Positions 51,828-60,865 of a stretch of DNA of 64,000 nt are shown piece by piece. Below the pieces are notes generated by a model. The model saw only the letters and a list, made by a program, of their open reading frames with translations, had not been told where the DNA came from and did no database searches. Source of the DNA: Haloferax denitrificans ATCC 35960 (GTDB lineage: Archaea > Halobacteriota > Halobacteria > Halobacteriales > Haloferacaceae); NCBI RefSeq assembly GCF_000337795.1, contig NZ_AOLP01000004.1, forward strand, positions 62,001 through 126,000. Reading direction: 5' to 3'. Within the stretch, counting starts at the first letter, position 1; every line of letters starts with the position of its first letter. A program made the translations under genes and the position numbers.

Positions 51828-54041
51828 ATGACGACCTCGGAATCCCCTCATATTGTCTACGTCGACGACGATACGGCGCTCTTGGATCTCGGCGAGACGT
51901 ACCTTCGAAAACTCTCTTCGTTCGAGGTGACGACCTGCTCGGACCCGACGGCCGTGCTCGATATCGTTCGTGATTCCGAGGTCGACTGCGTCGTCAGCGA
52001 CTACGACATGCCGGCGATGACCGGTGTCGAACTCCTCGAAACGGTCCGCGAGGAACACGGTTCGCTTCCCTTCATCCTCTTTACCGGCAAGGGAAGTGAG
52101 GAAGTCGCGAGCGACGCAATCTCGGCGGGCGTCACCGACTACCTCCAGAAACAGCCCTCCTCCGAGCAGTACGAACTGCTCGTCAATCGCATCGAAAACA
52201 GCGTCTCTGAACACCGGGCGACCCGCCGGGCGGAGCGCTACGAGACCGTTCTCGAAGCGCTCGGCTATCCGGTGTACGTCGTCGACGAGCGCGGCCGCTT
52301 CACCTACATCAACGACGCCTTCGCGGACCTCTCGGGCTACGCGGTCGACAAGATTCTCGGGAACGGCCCCGAACTCGTGAAGGACGACGCGGACGTGCAG
52401 AAGGCGGCCAGCGAACTCGGTGGGGTTCTCTCGTCGAGCGGCCCGGACACGACTCAGTTCGAAATCACACTCCGGACCGCCGACGGCGAGGCGGTTCCGT
52501 GCCGCGACCACATGGGGTATCTCCCCTACGAGGGCGAGGAGTTCCGCGGCTCGGTCGGCATCCTCCGGGACATCTCCGGCGAGCAGGCCCGACGGGACGA
52601 ACTCGCGCGCGACGAGCACATCATCCGCGCCGCGGGCGACCCGGTCTACTCCCTCGACGCCGACGACCGCTTCGAGTACGTCAACGACGCCTTCGTCGAG
52701 CTCGTCGGCCACGACCGCGACCGCGTCCTCGGGTCGCACCTCTCGTCGTACCTCCCCGACGCGGACTACGAGACCTACGAGTCGCTCCGGGCGTCGCTCG
52801 GCGACGGCGCGGAGACCGACCGGCTCACCTTCGAGACGCAACTCCTCGCGGCGGACGGCGACGGCCGCGACCGCGTGCCCATGGAGTGTCATCTCACGCT
52901 CCTCCACGACGACGCCTGCGAGGTCGTCGGCACGACGGGCATCCTCCGAGACATCTCCGAGCGACTGGCCCAAGAGGCCGAACTGTCACTGATGCGCCGC
53001 GCCATCGACGAGGCTTCGGTCGGCATCACCATCACGGGGCCGAGCGAGGACGACTGCCCCATCGTCTACGCGAACGCCGCCTTCGAGGAGCTCACCGGCT
53101 ACGACACCGACGAGATTCTCGGTGAGAACCACCGCGTCCTGCAGGGGCCGGACACCGACGAGGCAGAGTGCGAGCGGTTCCGCGAGGCCATCGCCGACGA
53201 GGAGCCGTGCAGTATCGAACTCCTCAACTACCGCCGCGACGGGACGCCGTTTTGGAACCACTGCGAGATAACGCCGGTCCACGGCGACGACGGGCGCGTC
53301 GCGAACTACATCGGCTTCCAGCGCGAGGTGACGGAACGCAACGCCCGCCAGCGCCTGCTCGAACGGCAGAACGAGCGCCTCAGCGAGTTCACGCGGGTCG
53401 TCTCCCACGACCTCCGGACGCCGCTGACGACCGCCAAGGGCTACTTCGACATCGTCGCCGAATCGCCCGACGACGCGGACGCCGAGGACCTCCGAAAGCT
53501 CGGCCGGAGCCTCGACCGCGTCGAGGAGTTGCTCTCGGACCTGACGACGCTCGCCACGCAGGGCGAGACGGTCGCCGAGACGGAGCCGCTCGACTTCCGG
53601 CGCGCGGCCGAGCGGGCGTGGGAGACCGTTCCGACCGACGACGCCGAACTCCGGTTCGACCGGGCGGCCGGCGGCGCGTCGCGGACGATAGCGGCCGACG
53701 AGAGTCGGCTCCGACAGCTCCTCGAAAACCTGTTCGAGAACGCCGTCGCCCACGGCGGACCCGAGGTGACGGTGACCGTCGGCCGGACGCGAAACGGCTT
53801 TTTCGTCGAGGACGACGGCGACGGCTTCCCGGCCGACCGCTCGCCCGCGGAGTGCTTCGAAGCCGACGTGAGCGAGCGCCGCGGCGGCGGTCTCGGCCTC
53901 GCCATCGTCAAGCGAATCGCGGCCGCCCACGACTGGACGCCGACCGCGACACGCGGTTCGACCGGCGGCGCGCGGTTCGTCTTCACCGAGTCGGCGACGG
54001 CCGCGGGACCGCCCGCCCGGCGACAGCGGAGCGACGACTGA
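51828..54041 (+). CDS. Hybrid REC-PAS histidine kinase
   Basis: A 737-residue soluble kinase. The N-terminal receiver (8-125) has acidic pocket YVDDDTA and acceptor Asp in VSDYDMPAMTG. Three PAS domains follow (about 140-255, 260-385, 385-510; the last contains ENHRVLQGPDTDEAE, typical of flavin-type PAS/LOV-like loops but without the LOV Cys). HisKA is FTRVVSHDLRTPLTTAKGYF and HATPase_c has NLFENAVAHGG and GGGLGLAIVKRI. The start at ATG 51828 is in a short AT-rich leader. It is haloarchaeal HTR-like in design and its partner is unknown. Confidence 0.93.
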   Translation: MTTSESPHIVYVDDDTALLDLGETYLRKLSSFEVTTCSDPTAVLDIVRDSEVDCVVSDYDMPAMTGVELLETVREEHGSLPFILFTGKGSEEVASDAISAGVTDYLQKQPSSEQYELLVNRIENSVSEHRATRRAERYETVLEALGYPVYVVDERGRFTYINDAFADLSGYAVDKILGNGPELVKDDADVQKAASELGGVLSSSGPDTTQFEITLRTADGEAVPCRDHMGYLPYEGEEFRGSVGILRDISGEQARRDELARDEHIIRAAGDPVYSLDADDRFEYVNDAFVELVGHDRDRVLGSHLSSYLPDADYETYESLRASLGDGAETDRLTFETQLLAADGDGRDRVPMECHLTLLHDDACEVVGTTGILRDISERLAQEAELSLMRRAIDEASVGITITGPSEDDCPIVYANAAFEELTGYDTDEILGENHRVLQGPDTDEAECERFREAIADEEPCSIELLNYRRDGTPFWNHCEITPVHGDDGRVANYIGFQREVTERNARQRLLERQNERLSEFTRVVSHDLRTPLTTAKGYFDIVAESPDDADAEDLRKLGRSLDRVEELLSDLTTLATQGETVAETEPLDFRRAAERAWETVPTDDAELRFDRAAGGASRTIAADESRLRQLLENLFENAVAHGGPEVTVTVGRTRNGFFVEDDGDGFPADRSPAECFEADVSERRGGGLGLAIVKRIAAAHDWTPTATRGSTGGARFVFTESATAAGPPARRQRSDD

Positions 54042-54173
54042 CACCCGCGCCATCCCGTACAATTTCTAAAATTTTCACACTCTTTTGGCGACTCCTCCCG
54101 GTTCGTCACTCTCGTTCGGCTCGCGGCGGTCGTCTACACATCGCTTAAGAACGCCACCGAGAGTTAGGGTCTC

Positions 54174-54719
54174 ATGGTCACGAATCGCATCACGGTGTCG
54201 CTCGACGAGGACGCCCAGTCGGCGCTCGACGGGCTCGCCGGCCGGACCGACAAGGCCCAGAGCGAGCTCGTCCGCGAGGCGCTCGTCTTCTACGCGGCCA
54301 ACTTCGAGGCGGCGACGACCGACGCCGGGCCGAACCTCGAAGCCTACCACCAGATGCTGTCGAGCGGCGAGCACGTCCTCCTCGACGTGGACTTCCTGCA
54401 CACGTTTCTCGACTACGTCGAGGGCGACGACGGCGACCCGGACCCCGCGTTCCTCGACGCCGTCGACCGGGTCGCGGCGTTCCACGCCCACGAGTACCGC
54501 GACCGGTTCGAGTCGCTGGGCGAACTCCTCGACTGGCTGTCGTTCTGCGGCTTTCTCACGGTCCGCGCCTCCGAGGGCGACACATTCCACGTCGTCTTCC
54601 CCACCGAGTCCGTCAAGTGGTTCATGTCGCGGTTCATCGCGCTGAGCACCGAGCAGTCGCCGTTCGACATCGAGGTCGAAGAGGGCGTCTCGAAGGTGCT
54701 TCTCACCGAGGTCCGGTGA
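54174..54719 (+). CDS. Ribbon-helix-helix regulator
   Basis: A 181-residue protein with an N-terminal ribbon-helix-helix (CopG-like) domain, NRITVSLDEDAQSALDGLAGRTDKAQSELVREALVFYAANF, and a C-terminal domain of about 120 residues (LLDVDFLHTFLDYVEGDD; FESLGELLDWLSFCGFLTV), perhaps a ligand sensor. It precedes the Nramp-like/hyuAB operon by 185 nt on the same strand, making it that operon's candidate regulator. A TATA-like CTTAAGA lies about 30 nt before the ATG. Confidence 0.85.
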   Translation: MVTNRITVSLDEDAQSALDGLAGRTDKAQSELVREALVFYAANFEAATTDAGPNLEAYHQMLSSGEHVLLDVDFLHTFLDYVEGDDGDPDPAFLDAVDRVAAFHAHEYRDRFESLGELLDWLSFCGFLTVRASEGDTFHVVFPTESVKWFMSRFIALSTEQSPFDIEVEEGVSKVLLTEVR

Positions 54720-54793
54720 GGGTCGCGCCCGGCGCGGACCCGAACCGCTCGCTGGTCGCTCGAACCGGCCTCGGGTCCACAGCTCCCGCTGAT

Positions 54794-54813
54794 TTCATAC
54801 TCGTTCATACTCG
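54794..54813 (+). promoter_or_regulatory. Tandem 10-bp repeat upstream of carrier-hyuAB operon
   Basis: TTCATACTCG occurs twice head to tail, followed by a partial TTCACAC. Ten-base spacing puts the copies on one face of the helix, about 45 nt before the TATA-like ATTTATCAA (about 54857). It could be an operator. Confidence 0.45.
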
Positions 54814-54904
54814 TTCACACGCGCTCTTCCCGCCGTACACGGCGTTCTCAACCGGGATTTATCAATCAGAGTTTGATACGTCAATCCACCTCACAGGGAG
54901 AACC

Positions 54905-56122
54905 ATGAACTTCATCCAACGTCTGAAATCCATCGGCCCGGGCGCGATGGTCGCCGCCGCGTTCATCGGCCCCGGAACGGTCACGACCGCGAGCGTGACG
55001 GGCGCGCGATTCGGCTACGCGCTCGTCTGGACCATCGCCTTCTCGATAGTCGCCACTATCGTGCTTCAGGAGATGAGCGCCCGCCTCGGCCTCGTCTCCC
55101 GCGAGGGGCTCGGCGAGGCGCTCCGCGAACAGTTCGACAGCCCCGCGCTGTCGGGACTCAGTATCGCCCTCGTCGTGAGCGCCATCGGCATCGGCACGGC
55201 CGCCTACGAGACCGGGAACATCCTCGGCGGCGCGGCTGGACTGGAGGGCCTGACCGGCATCAGCGCCAACCTCTGGGGGCCCGCGATGGGCCTCGTCGCC
55301 GGCGTCCTCCTGTGGTCCGGCAAGTACAAACTCATCGAGAAGGCGCTCGTCGGCCTCGTCTCCATCATGGCCGTCTCCTTCCTCGTCGACGCCATCCTCA
55401 TCGGTCCCGACCTCGGCGCGCTCGCCCGCGGGTTCGTCCCGAGCGTCCCGCAGGGGTCGGCGTTCCTCATCACCGGCCTCATCGGGACGACCGTCGTCGG
55501 CTACAACCTCTTTCTCCACGCCGGGAGCGTCCAAGAGCGGTGGGCCGGCCCCGAGGAGTTGAACGAGTCGCGGGCCGACACGATTCTGTCTATCGTCCTC
55601 GGCGGTTTCATCACCATCTCGATTCTCGTCACCGCCGCGGCGGCGTTCCCCGTCGGGACGAACATCCAGAACGTCAGCACGATGGCCGAACAGCTCGAAC
55701 CCCTCGTCGGCACGCAGGCGAAGGTGTTCTTCGGCATCGGGCTGTTCGCCGCGGGCTTCACCAGCGCGACGACCGCCCCGCTGGCCGGCGCGTACGCGAC
55801 GGCGGGGGCGCTCGGCTGGGACACCGACCTCCAGTCCACGAAGTTCCGCGCCGTCTGGGGCTCGATTCTGCTCGTCGGCATCGTCTTCTCCGCGGTCGGC
55901 TACAGCCCCGTGCAGGCCATCGTCTTCGCGCAGGTCGCAAACGGCGTTCTCCTGCCTATCGTCGCCGTCTTCCTCATCTACGTGATGAACGACCGCGACA
56001 TCCTCGGGTCGTACGCCAACTCCACGCTCCAGAACGTCGTCGGCGGGCTGGTGACGCTCGTCGTCGTCTGGCTCGGCCTCCGAACGCTCTATACGGTCGC
56101 CGCCGATATGGGGGTGTTCTGA
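54905..56122 (+). CDS. Nramp-superfamily carrier lacking the metal-binding motifs
   Basis: A 405-residue protein with about eleven hydrophobic segments and the Nramp framework. The TM1 region reads AFIGPGTVTTASV where true Nramps have DPGN. TM6 reads GTTVVGYNLFLHAGSVQ where they have MPHN-type sequence. All the canonical Mn/Fe ligands are thus replaced. Its stop overlaps the start of hyuA, tying it to amide hydrolysis. I infer uptake of an organic substrate such as a hydantoin or oxoproline, with a divergent metal transporter as the alternative. ATG 54905 is chosen after AGGGAGAACC. Confidence 0.85.
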   Translation: MNFIQRLKSIGPGAMVAAAFIGPGTVTTASVTGARFGYALVWTIAFSIVATIVLQEMSARLGLVSREGLGEALREQFDSPALSGLSIALVVSAIGIGTAAYETGNILGGAAGLEGLTGISANLWGPAMGLVAGVLLWSGKYKLIEKALVGLVSIMAVSFLVDAILIGPDLGALARGFVPSVPQGSAFLITGLIGTTVVGYNLFLHAGSVQERWAGPEELNESRADTILSIVLGGFITISILVTAAAAFPVGTNIQNVSTMAEQLEPLVGTQAKVFFGIGLFAAGFTSATTAPLAGAYATAGALGWDTDLQSTKFRAVWGSILLVGIVFSAVGYSPVQAIVFAQVANGVLLPIVAVFLIYVMNDRDILGSYANSTLQNVVGGLVTLVVVWLGLRTLYTVAADMGVF

Positions 56123-58137
56123 TGGACACAGAGACGCGAATCGGCGTCGACGTCGGCGGCACCTTCACCGACGTGGCGCTTCTGACTCCCGAGGGCCGCC
56201 TCGTCACCGCGAAAGTCCCGAGCACGGACGACCAGAGCGTCGGCGTCGTCCGCGGCATCGAGAAGGCCTGCGACGACGCCGGCATCGACCCGGCCGAGGT
56301 CGACGCGTTCACCCACGCGATGACCGTCTCGGTCAACGCGCTCCTCGAAGACGACGGCGCGACGACCGCGCTCGTCACCACCGAGGGGTTCCGCGACGTG
56401 CTCGAAATCGGACGACAGGCCCGTCCCGACCTCTACGACGTGACCGCCGACAAGCCCGCCCCGCTCGTCCCGCGCCGCCGCCGCTTCGAGGTGACGGAGC
56501 GGGCGACGGTCGACGGCATCCAGACCGAAGTCGACGAGTCCGAGGTCCGCGCGCTCGCCGACGACATCCGCGACGCCGGCGCGGAGAGCGTCGCCGTCTC
56601 GCTCCTGCACGCCTACCAGCACCCCGAAAACGAGCGCGTCGTCGCCGACGTGCTCCGAGAGGAACTCGACGCGCCCGTCTCCGCCTCCCACGAGGTGCTC
56701 GCCGAGTTCCGCGAGTTCGAGCGCACCTCGACCACCGCGGTCGACGCCTACGTGACGCCGGCCATCGACAGCTACCTCGGCCGCCTCGAATCCCGCGCGG
56801 CCGACCTCGGCGTCCCGGTCCCGAAGATAATGCAGGCCAACAGCGGCATCGCTCCGGCTTCGACCGTGCGCGAACACGCCGTGACGACCACGATGTCCGG
56901 GCCGGCCGCGGGCGTCGTCGGCGCGGCGGAGACCGCCACCGACTCCGGCGACGACCTCGCCGGCCTCGTCACCTTCGACATGGGCGGCACCTCCAGCGAC
57001 GTGAGCCTCGTCCGCGACGACGAGGTCGAGCGGACCACCGACGCCGAAATCAACGGCAGGCCAATCAAGACGCCGATGGTGGACGTGAACACCGTCGGCG
57101 CGGGCGGCGGCTCTATCGCGTGGGTCGACTCGGGCAACGCGCTCCGGGTCGGGCCGCGCTCGTCGGGCGCGAACCCCGGCCCGGCCTGCTACGGCCGCGG
57201 CGGCACCGAGCCGACCGTGACGGACGCGAACGTCGTCCTCGGCTACATCGGCGGCAGTTCCGCCCTCGGCGGCGAACTCTCCCTCGACGTTGACGCCGCC
57301 CGCGACGCGCTCGCCGGCCTCGCCGACGAGGCCGGACTGGACGACGCGCTCGCGGCCGCCCGCGGCGTCTACCGCGTCGCCAACGCCAACATGACGCGGG
57401 CGATTCGCGCCGTGACGGTCGAGCGCGGCCACGACCCGCGGCAGTTCGGTCTCGTCGCCTTCGGCGGTGCCGGCCCGATGCACGCCGCCGCGCTCGCCGA
57501 GAGCCTCGACATCGAGACCGTGGTGGTCCCGCGGGCCTGCGGCGTCCTCTCGGCGTACGGCCTGCTCGCGGCCGACCAGAAACACGACTCGGTGCGGACG
57601 CTCCGTCAACCCCTGTCCGGCCTCGACGCCGCGGCGGTCGACTCCGCCTACGCCGACCTCGAAGCCGACACGCTCGACGACGTGACCGACCCAGACGACG
57701 CCGCGGTCCGGCGCGCCGCCGACCTCCGGTACGTCGGCCAGAGCTTCGAACTGACCGTGCCCGTCGGCGAGACGTTCGACGCCGCGGCGGTCGAAGCGCG
57801 GTTCCACGAGGCCCACGAGAGCGCCTACGGCTACCGCCTCGACGACCCGGTCGAACTCGTCAACGTCCGGGCGACCGCCGTGGTCGAACGCGACTCCCTC
57901 GACGTGACCTACCGCGGCGGCGGCGACGCCCGCAAAGACACCCGCGAGGCCTTCTTCGACGGCGCGTTCCGCGAGACGCCGGTCTACGACCGCGACGGCC
58001 TCGGCACGGGGACGACCGTCGAGGGGCCGGCCATCCTCGAACAGCACGAGAGCACCGTCGTCGTGCCCCCGGCGTGGGGCGGGACGGTCGGGGCCGACGG
58101 GACGCTCGTCCTCACCAGCGGGGGTGACGGCGAATGA
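56122..58137 (+). CDS. hyuA: Hydantoinase/5-oxoprolinase family protein, subunit A
   Basis: A 671-residue HyuA protein. The ATP-binding actin-like motifs are GVDVGGTFTDVALL (residues 7-20) and VTFDMGGTSSDVSLV, with GAGGGSIAWVDSGNALRVGPRSSGANPGPACYGRGG typical of HyuA. With HyuB it hydrolyses a cyclic amide (5-oxoproline, N-methylhydantoin or hydantoin) at the cost of ATP. It may alternatively be an acetone-carboxylase-like enzyme, but a gamma subunit is absent. It overlaps both neighbours. Confidence 0.94.
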   Translation: MDTETRIGVDVGGTFTDVALLTPEGRLVTAKVPSTDDQSVGVVRGIEKACDDAGIDPAEVDAFTHAMTVSVNALLEDDGATTALVTTEGFRDVLEIGRQARPDLYDVTADKPAPLVPRRRRFEVTERATVDGIQTEVDESEVRALADDIRDAGAESVAVSLLHAYQHPENERVVADVLREELDAPVSASHEVLAEFREFERTSTTAVDAYVTPAIDSYLGRLESRAADLGVPVPKIMQANSGIAPASTVREHAVTTTMSGPAAGVVGAAETATDSGDDLAGLVTFDMGGTSSDVSLVRDDEVERTTDAEINGRPIKTPMVDVNTVGAGGGSIAWVDSGNALRVGPRSSGANPGPACYGRGGTEPTVTDANVVLGYIGGSSALGGELSLDVDAARDALAGLADEAGLDDALAAARGVYRVANANMTRAIRAVTVERGHDPRQFGLVAFGGAGPMHAAALAESLDIETVVVPRACGVLSAYGLLAADQKHDSVRTLRQPLSGLDAAAVDSAYADLEADTLDDVTDPDDAAVRRAADLRYVGQSFELTVPVGETFDAAAVEARFHEAHESAYGYRLDDPVELVNVRATAVVERDSLDVTYRGGGDARKDTREAFFDGAFRETPVYDRDGLGTGTTVEGPAILEQHESTVVVPPAWGGTVGADGTLVLTSGGDGE

Positions 58138-59741
58138 GCGACCGCGAGGTCGACCCCGTGACGCTCGAAATCATGCGCAACCAGTTCGAGAGCGTCGCCG
58201 AGGAGATGGGACAGGTGCTCATCACCTCGTCGTACTCGCCGAACATCAAGGAGCGCCGCGACTGCTCGACGGCGCTGTTCGACGCCGACGGCCGCCTCGT
58301 CGCGCAGGCCGAACACATCCCGGTCCACCTCGGCGCGATGCCCGAGGCCGTTGACACGGTCCTCGACTACGACCCGGAACCGGGCGACGTGTTCGTCCTC
58401 AACGACCCCTTCGAGGGCGGCACGCACCTCCCCGACGTGACGATGGTGTCGCCGCTTTCGGTCGACGGCGAGGTGCTCGGCTACGCCGTCTCGCGGGCGC
58501 ACCACGCCGACGTGGGCGGGATGACGCCCGGCAGTATGCCCGCCGGCGCGCGCGAAATCTATCAGGAGGGGCTCCGACTCCCGCCGGTCAGACTCGTCGC
58601 CGGCGGCGAGACCAACGACGACGTGCTGTCGCTCCTCTTGGCCAACGTCCGAAACCCCGGCGAGCGCCGCGCCGACATCCGCGCGCAACTCGCGGCGAAC
58701 GAGCGCGCCGAGGAGCGACTGGCCGACCTCGTCGCGGAACACGGCCGGTCCCGCGTCCTCGCGGCGTTCGACGCCGTGATGGACTACTCCCGGAACCGCG
58801 TCACCGCGGAACTGCGCGACCTGCCCGACGGCGAGTACCGCGCCCGCGACGTGCTCGAAGGCGACGGCGTGACCGACGAGGACATCCCCATCGAGGTGAC
58901 CGCGACGGTCGACGGCGACGCCGTCGCCTTCGACTTCGACGGCACGGCCGACCAGGTCGCCGGCAACGTCAACGCCCCGCTCGCGGTCGCGAAAAGCGCG
59001 GTGTACTTCGTCGTTCGATGCGTCACTGACCCCGAGATACCGCCGAATCAGGGCTGTTACGACCCTATCTCGGTCGAGGTTCCCGAGGGGTCGCTTCTCA
59101 ACCCCGACGCCCCCGCGGCGGTCGTCGGCGGCAACGTCGAGACCAGCCAGCGCGTGACCGACGTGGTCTTCTCGGCGCTCGCCGACGCCGCCCCCGAGCG
59201 CGTCCCCGCGCAGGGACAGGGGACGATGAACAACCTGACCATCGGCAGTCGCGCCGGCGGTTCGGACGGCTTCACCTACTACGAGACCATCGGCGGCGGG
59301 TTCGGCGGCCGCGCCGGCGGCGACGGCATGGACGGCGTGCAGGTCGGGATGACCAACACGCTCAACACGCCGGTCGAGGCGCTGGAAGCCGAGTACCCGC
59401 TTTTCGTCGAGGCGTACGGCCTCCGCGAGGGAAGCGGCGGCCGCGGCGAGTTCCGCGGCGGCCTCGGCATCGTCCGGTCGGTCACGGTCGAGGCCGACGC
59501 GACCGTCTCGCTTCTCACCGAGCGCCGCCGGGTCGCCCCCCGCGGCATCGCCGGCGGCGAGGACGGGGCGACCGGACAGAACCTCGTGGACGGCGAGGCG
59601 GTCCCGTCGAAGACGACCCGCGACGTGCCCGCCGGCACGACCGTCACGGTTCGGACGCCGGGCGGCGGCGGCTACGGCGACCCCGCCGACCGCGACGCCG
59701 ACGCGGCCCGCCGGGACCGCGAGGACGAAAAGACGGAGTAA
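58134..59741 (+). CDS. hyuB: Hydantoinase/5-oxoprolinase family protein, subunit B
   Basis: A 535-residue HyuB protein (DPVTLEIMRNQFESVAEEMGQVLITSSYSPNIKERRDCSTALFD; NDPFEGGTHLPDVT; GGNVETSQRVTDVV; TIGGGFGGRAGGDGMDGVQ). It contains metal-site residues such as His in HLPDV and Asp in GRRDC-type ERRDCS. It pairs with HyuA (4-nt overlap). The last 20 residues are charged and variable. The operon is carrier-hyuA-hyuB and ends here. Confidence 0.94.
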   Translation: MSDREVDPVTLEIMRNQFESVAEEMGQVLITSSYSPNIKERRDCSTALFDADGRLVAQAEHIPVHLGAMPEAVDTVLDYDPEPGDVFVLNDPFEGGTHLPDVTMVSPLSVDGEVLGYAVSRAHHADVGGMTPGSMPAGAREIYQEGLRLPPVRLVAGGETNDDVLSLLLANVRNPGERRADIRAQLAANERAEERLADLVAEHGRSRVLAAFDAVMDYSRNRVTAELRDLPDGEYRARDVLEGDGVTDEDIPIEVTATVDGDAVAFDFDGTADQVAGNVNAPLAVAKSAVYFVVRCVTDPEIPPNQGCYDPISVEVPEGSLLNPDAPAAVVGGNVETSQRVTDVVFSALADAAPERVPAQGQGTMNNLTIGSRAGGSDGFTYYETIGGGFGGRAGGDGMDGVQVGMTNTLNTPVEALEAEYPLFVEAYGLREGSGGRGEFRGGLGIVRSVTVEADATVSLLTERRRVAPRGIAGGEDGATGQNLVDGEAVPSKTTRDVPAGTTVTVRTPGGGGYGDPADRDADAARRDREDEKTE

Positions 59742-59767
59742 CGTCGGTCGCCACTTCGGGCCACACA

Positions 59768-59793
59768 GTTCACAATTTGTACAATTTGTGAAC
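59768..59793. promoter_or_regulatory. 26-bp palindrome, TTCACAA-N10-TTGTGAA class (second copy)
   Basis: GTTCACAA (59768-59775) and TTGTGAAC (59786-59793) flank TTTGTACAAT. Except for one symmetric pair, the whole 26-mer is a palindrome. It lies 26 nt after hyuB in a convergent gap. It could be a regulator site or a weak terminator; the sister copy is at 29658-29687. Confidence 0.55.
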
Positions 59794-59843
59794 CGCTCGA
59801 ACGGTCGTCGGCCGTGCGTCACGCGATTCGCCGGACCCGTCGC

Positions 59844-60755
59844 TCAGTCGTCGTCCCGGTCCGACGACGCGTCTTCGTCTTTTCCCTCGTCGTCGAACGC
59901 CTGCATCCGCGGGTCTATCGCCGGGTCGCGCTGTTGCTTTCGCGCTCGGCGCTTCGCCGCGCCGACGAGCGAGTCGTCGCTCGACTGGGACTCCACGAAC
60001 GTCTCGTCGCCGATGGCGCTCTCGGCGATGTCTCGAAGCGCCCCGAGGCGCTCGCGGTCGCTCGGCGTCCTCCCGCGTCCCGACCCGCGGGCGTCGCGGT
60101 CGTCGTCCGGCGGAGCGCGCTGTGTGAACCGCGTCGCGTCCGTTATCAGCAACTGCACCTGGTCTTTCGCGCGGTAGTGGTGGTCTTTCGCCCCTGCGAA
60201 CTCGAACCGCGCGCCCTCGCCGAGGTACGGGTGGCTCACGCCGTCGGGGACGACGAACACGACGCCGTCCGGCGCGCTCTCGTCCGTGAGGTGGCCGAGG
60301 ATGTCCGGCGTGCCGGGGTCGTTTTTGTCCACCCAGTCGACCGACTCGACCGTCGCCTCCACGGTCACGTACGCCCCGCTCCCGGTGAGTTCCGAGAGCG
60401 TTCGCGTCGACTCCGCGCTCCCCGCGTCGTTGGACGCCGCCTCTGATTCCAATGCCGACGCCGGTTCGGTCGCCGATTCGGCCGCCGACTCGGGGCCGTC
60501 GGAACCCGAACCCGACTGGTCCGCTCCGACCGAGGCGAAGAGGTAGTCCACGTCACTGCCGCGCCCCGCCATGTAGTTCGAGACGGTGATACTCACTCGC
60601 GTCGGTCCCGACGAATCCGCGGGTTCGTCGCCGTCATCGAAGATGCATTTCACGTCGGAATCGGTTTCGGGCGACTGGAGAAACCACGCGCCGTCGCGTT
60701 TCTGGACGGTCACCGCCCCCGTCGCCCCCGACTGAGTGAACCAATCCGTTGACAT
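59844..60755 (-). CDS. Predicted OB-fold nucleic-acid-binding protein
   Basis: A 303-residue acidic protein. An N-terminal part of about 85 residues (DWFTQSGATGAVTVQKRDGAWFLQ) is followed by a Ser/Glu/Ala low-complexity linker (90-130). A putative OB-fold comes next (about 132-215; YVTVEATVESVDWVDKNDPGTPDILGHLTDESAPDGVVFVVPD), with a C-terminal charged tail (KRRARKQQRDPAIDPR). The OB-fold call rests on strand pattern only. Single-strand DNA or RNA binding is plausible. ATG 60755 is chosen. Confidence 0.65.
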   Translation of the reverse strand: MSTDWFTQSGATGAVTVQKRDGAWFLQSPETDSDVKCIFDDGDEPADSSGPTRVSITVSNYMAGRGSDVDYLFASVGADQSGSGSDGPESAAESATEPASALESEAASNDAGSAESTRTLSELTGSGAYVTVEATVESVDWVDKNDPGTPDILGHLTDESAPDGVVFVVPDGVSHPYLGEGARFEFAGAKDHHYRAKDQVQLLITDATRFTQRAPPDDDRDARGSGRGRTPSDRERLGALRDIAESAIGDETFVESQSSDDSLVGAAKRRARKQQRDPAIDPRMQAFDDEGKDEDASSDRDDD

Positions 60756-60865
60756 ACGATTCGTTCGAGTTCGACGTGTCATATGTGTTTCTCAGGTTAG
60801 AGAACTAACTGGGAAACTCGCGGCCGAGCGCCGGGTCGAACAGGCGGGACAGCCACGTCGTGCCG

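Noticed and set aside
54058-54081. Possible third copy of the TTCACAA palindrome after the hybrid kinase
   Set aside because: Only loose AT-rich similarity (ATTTTCACAC); the second arm is missing.
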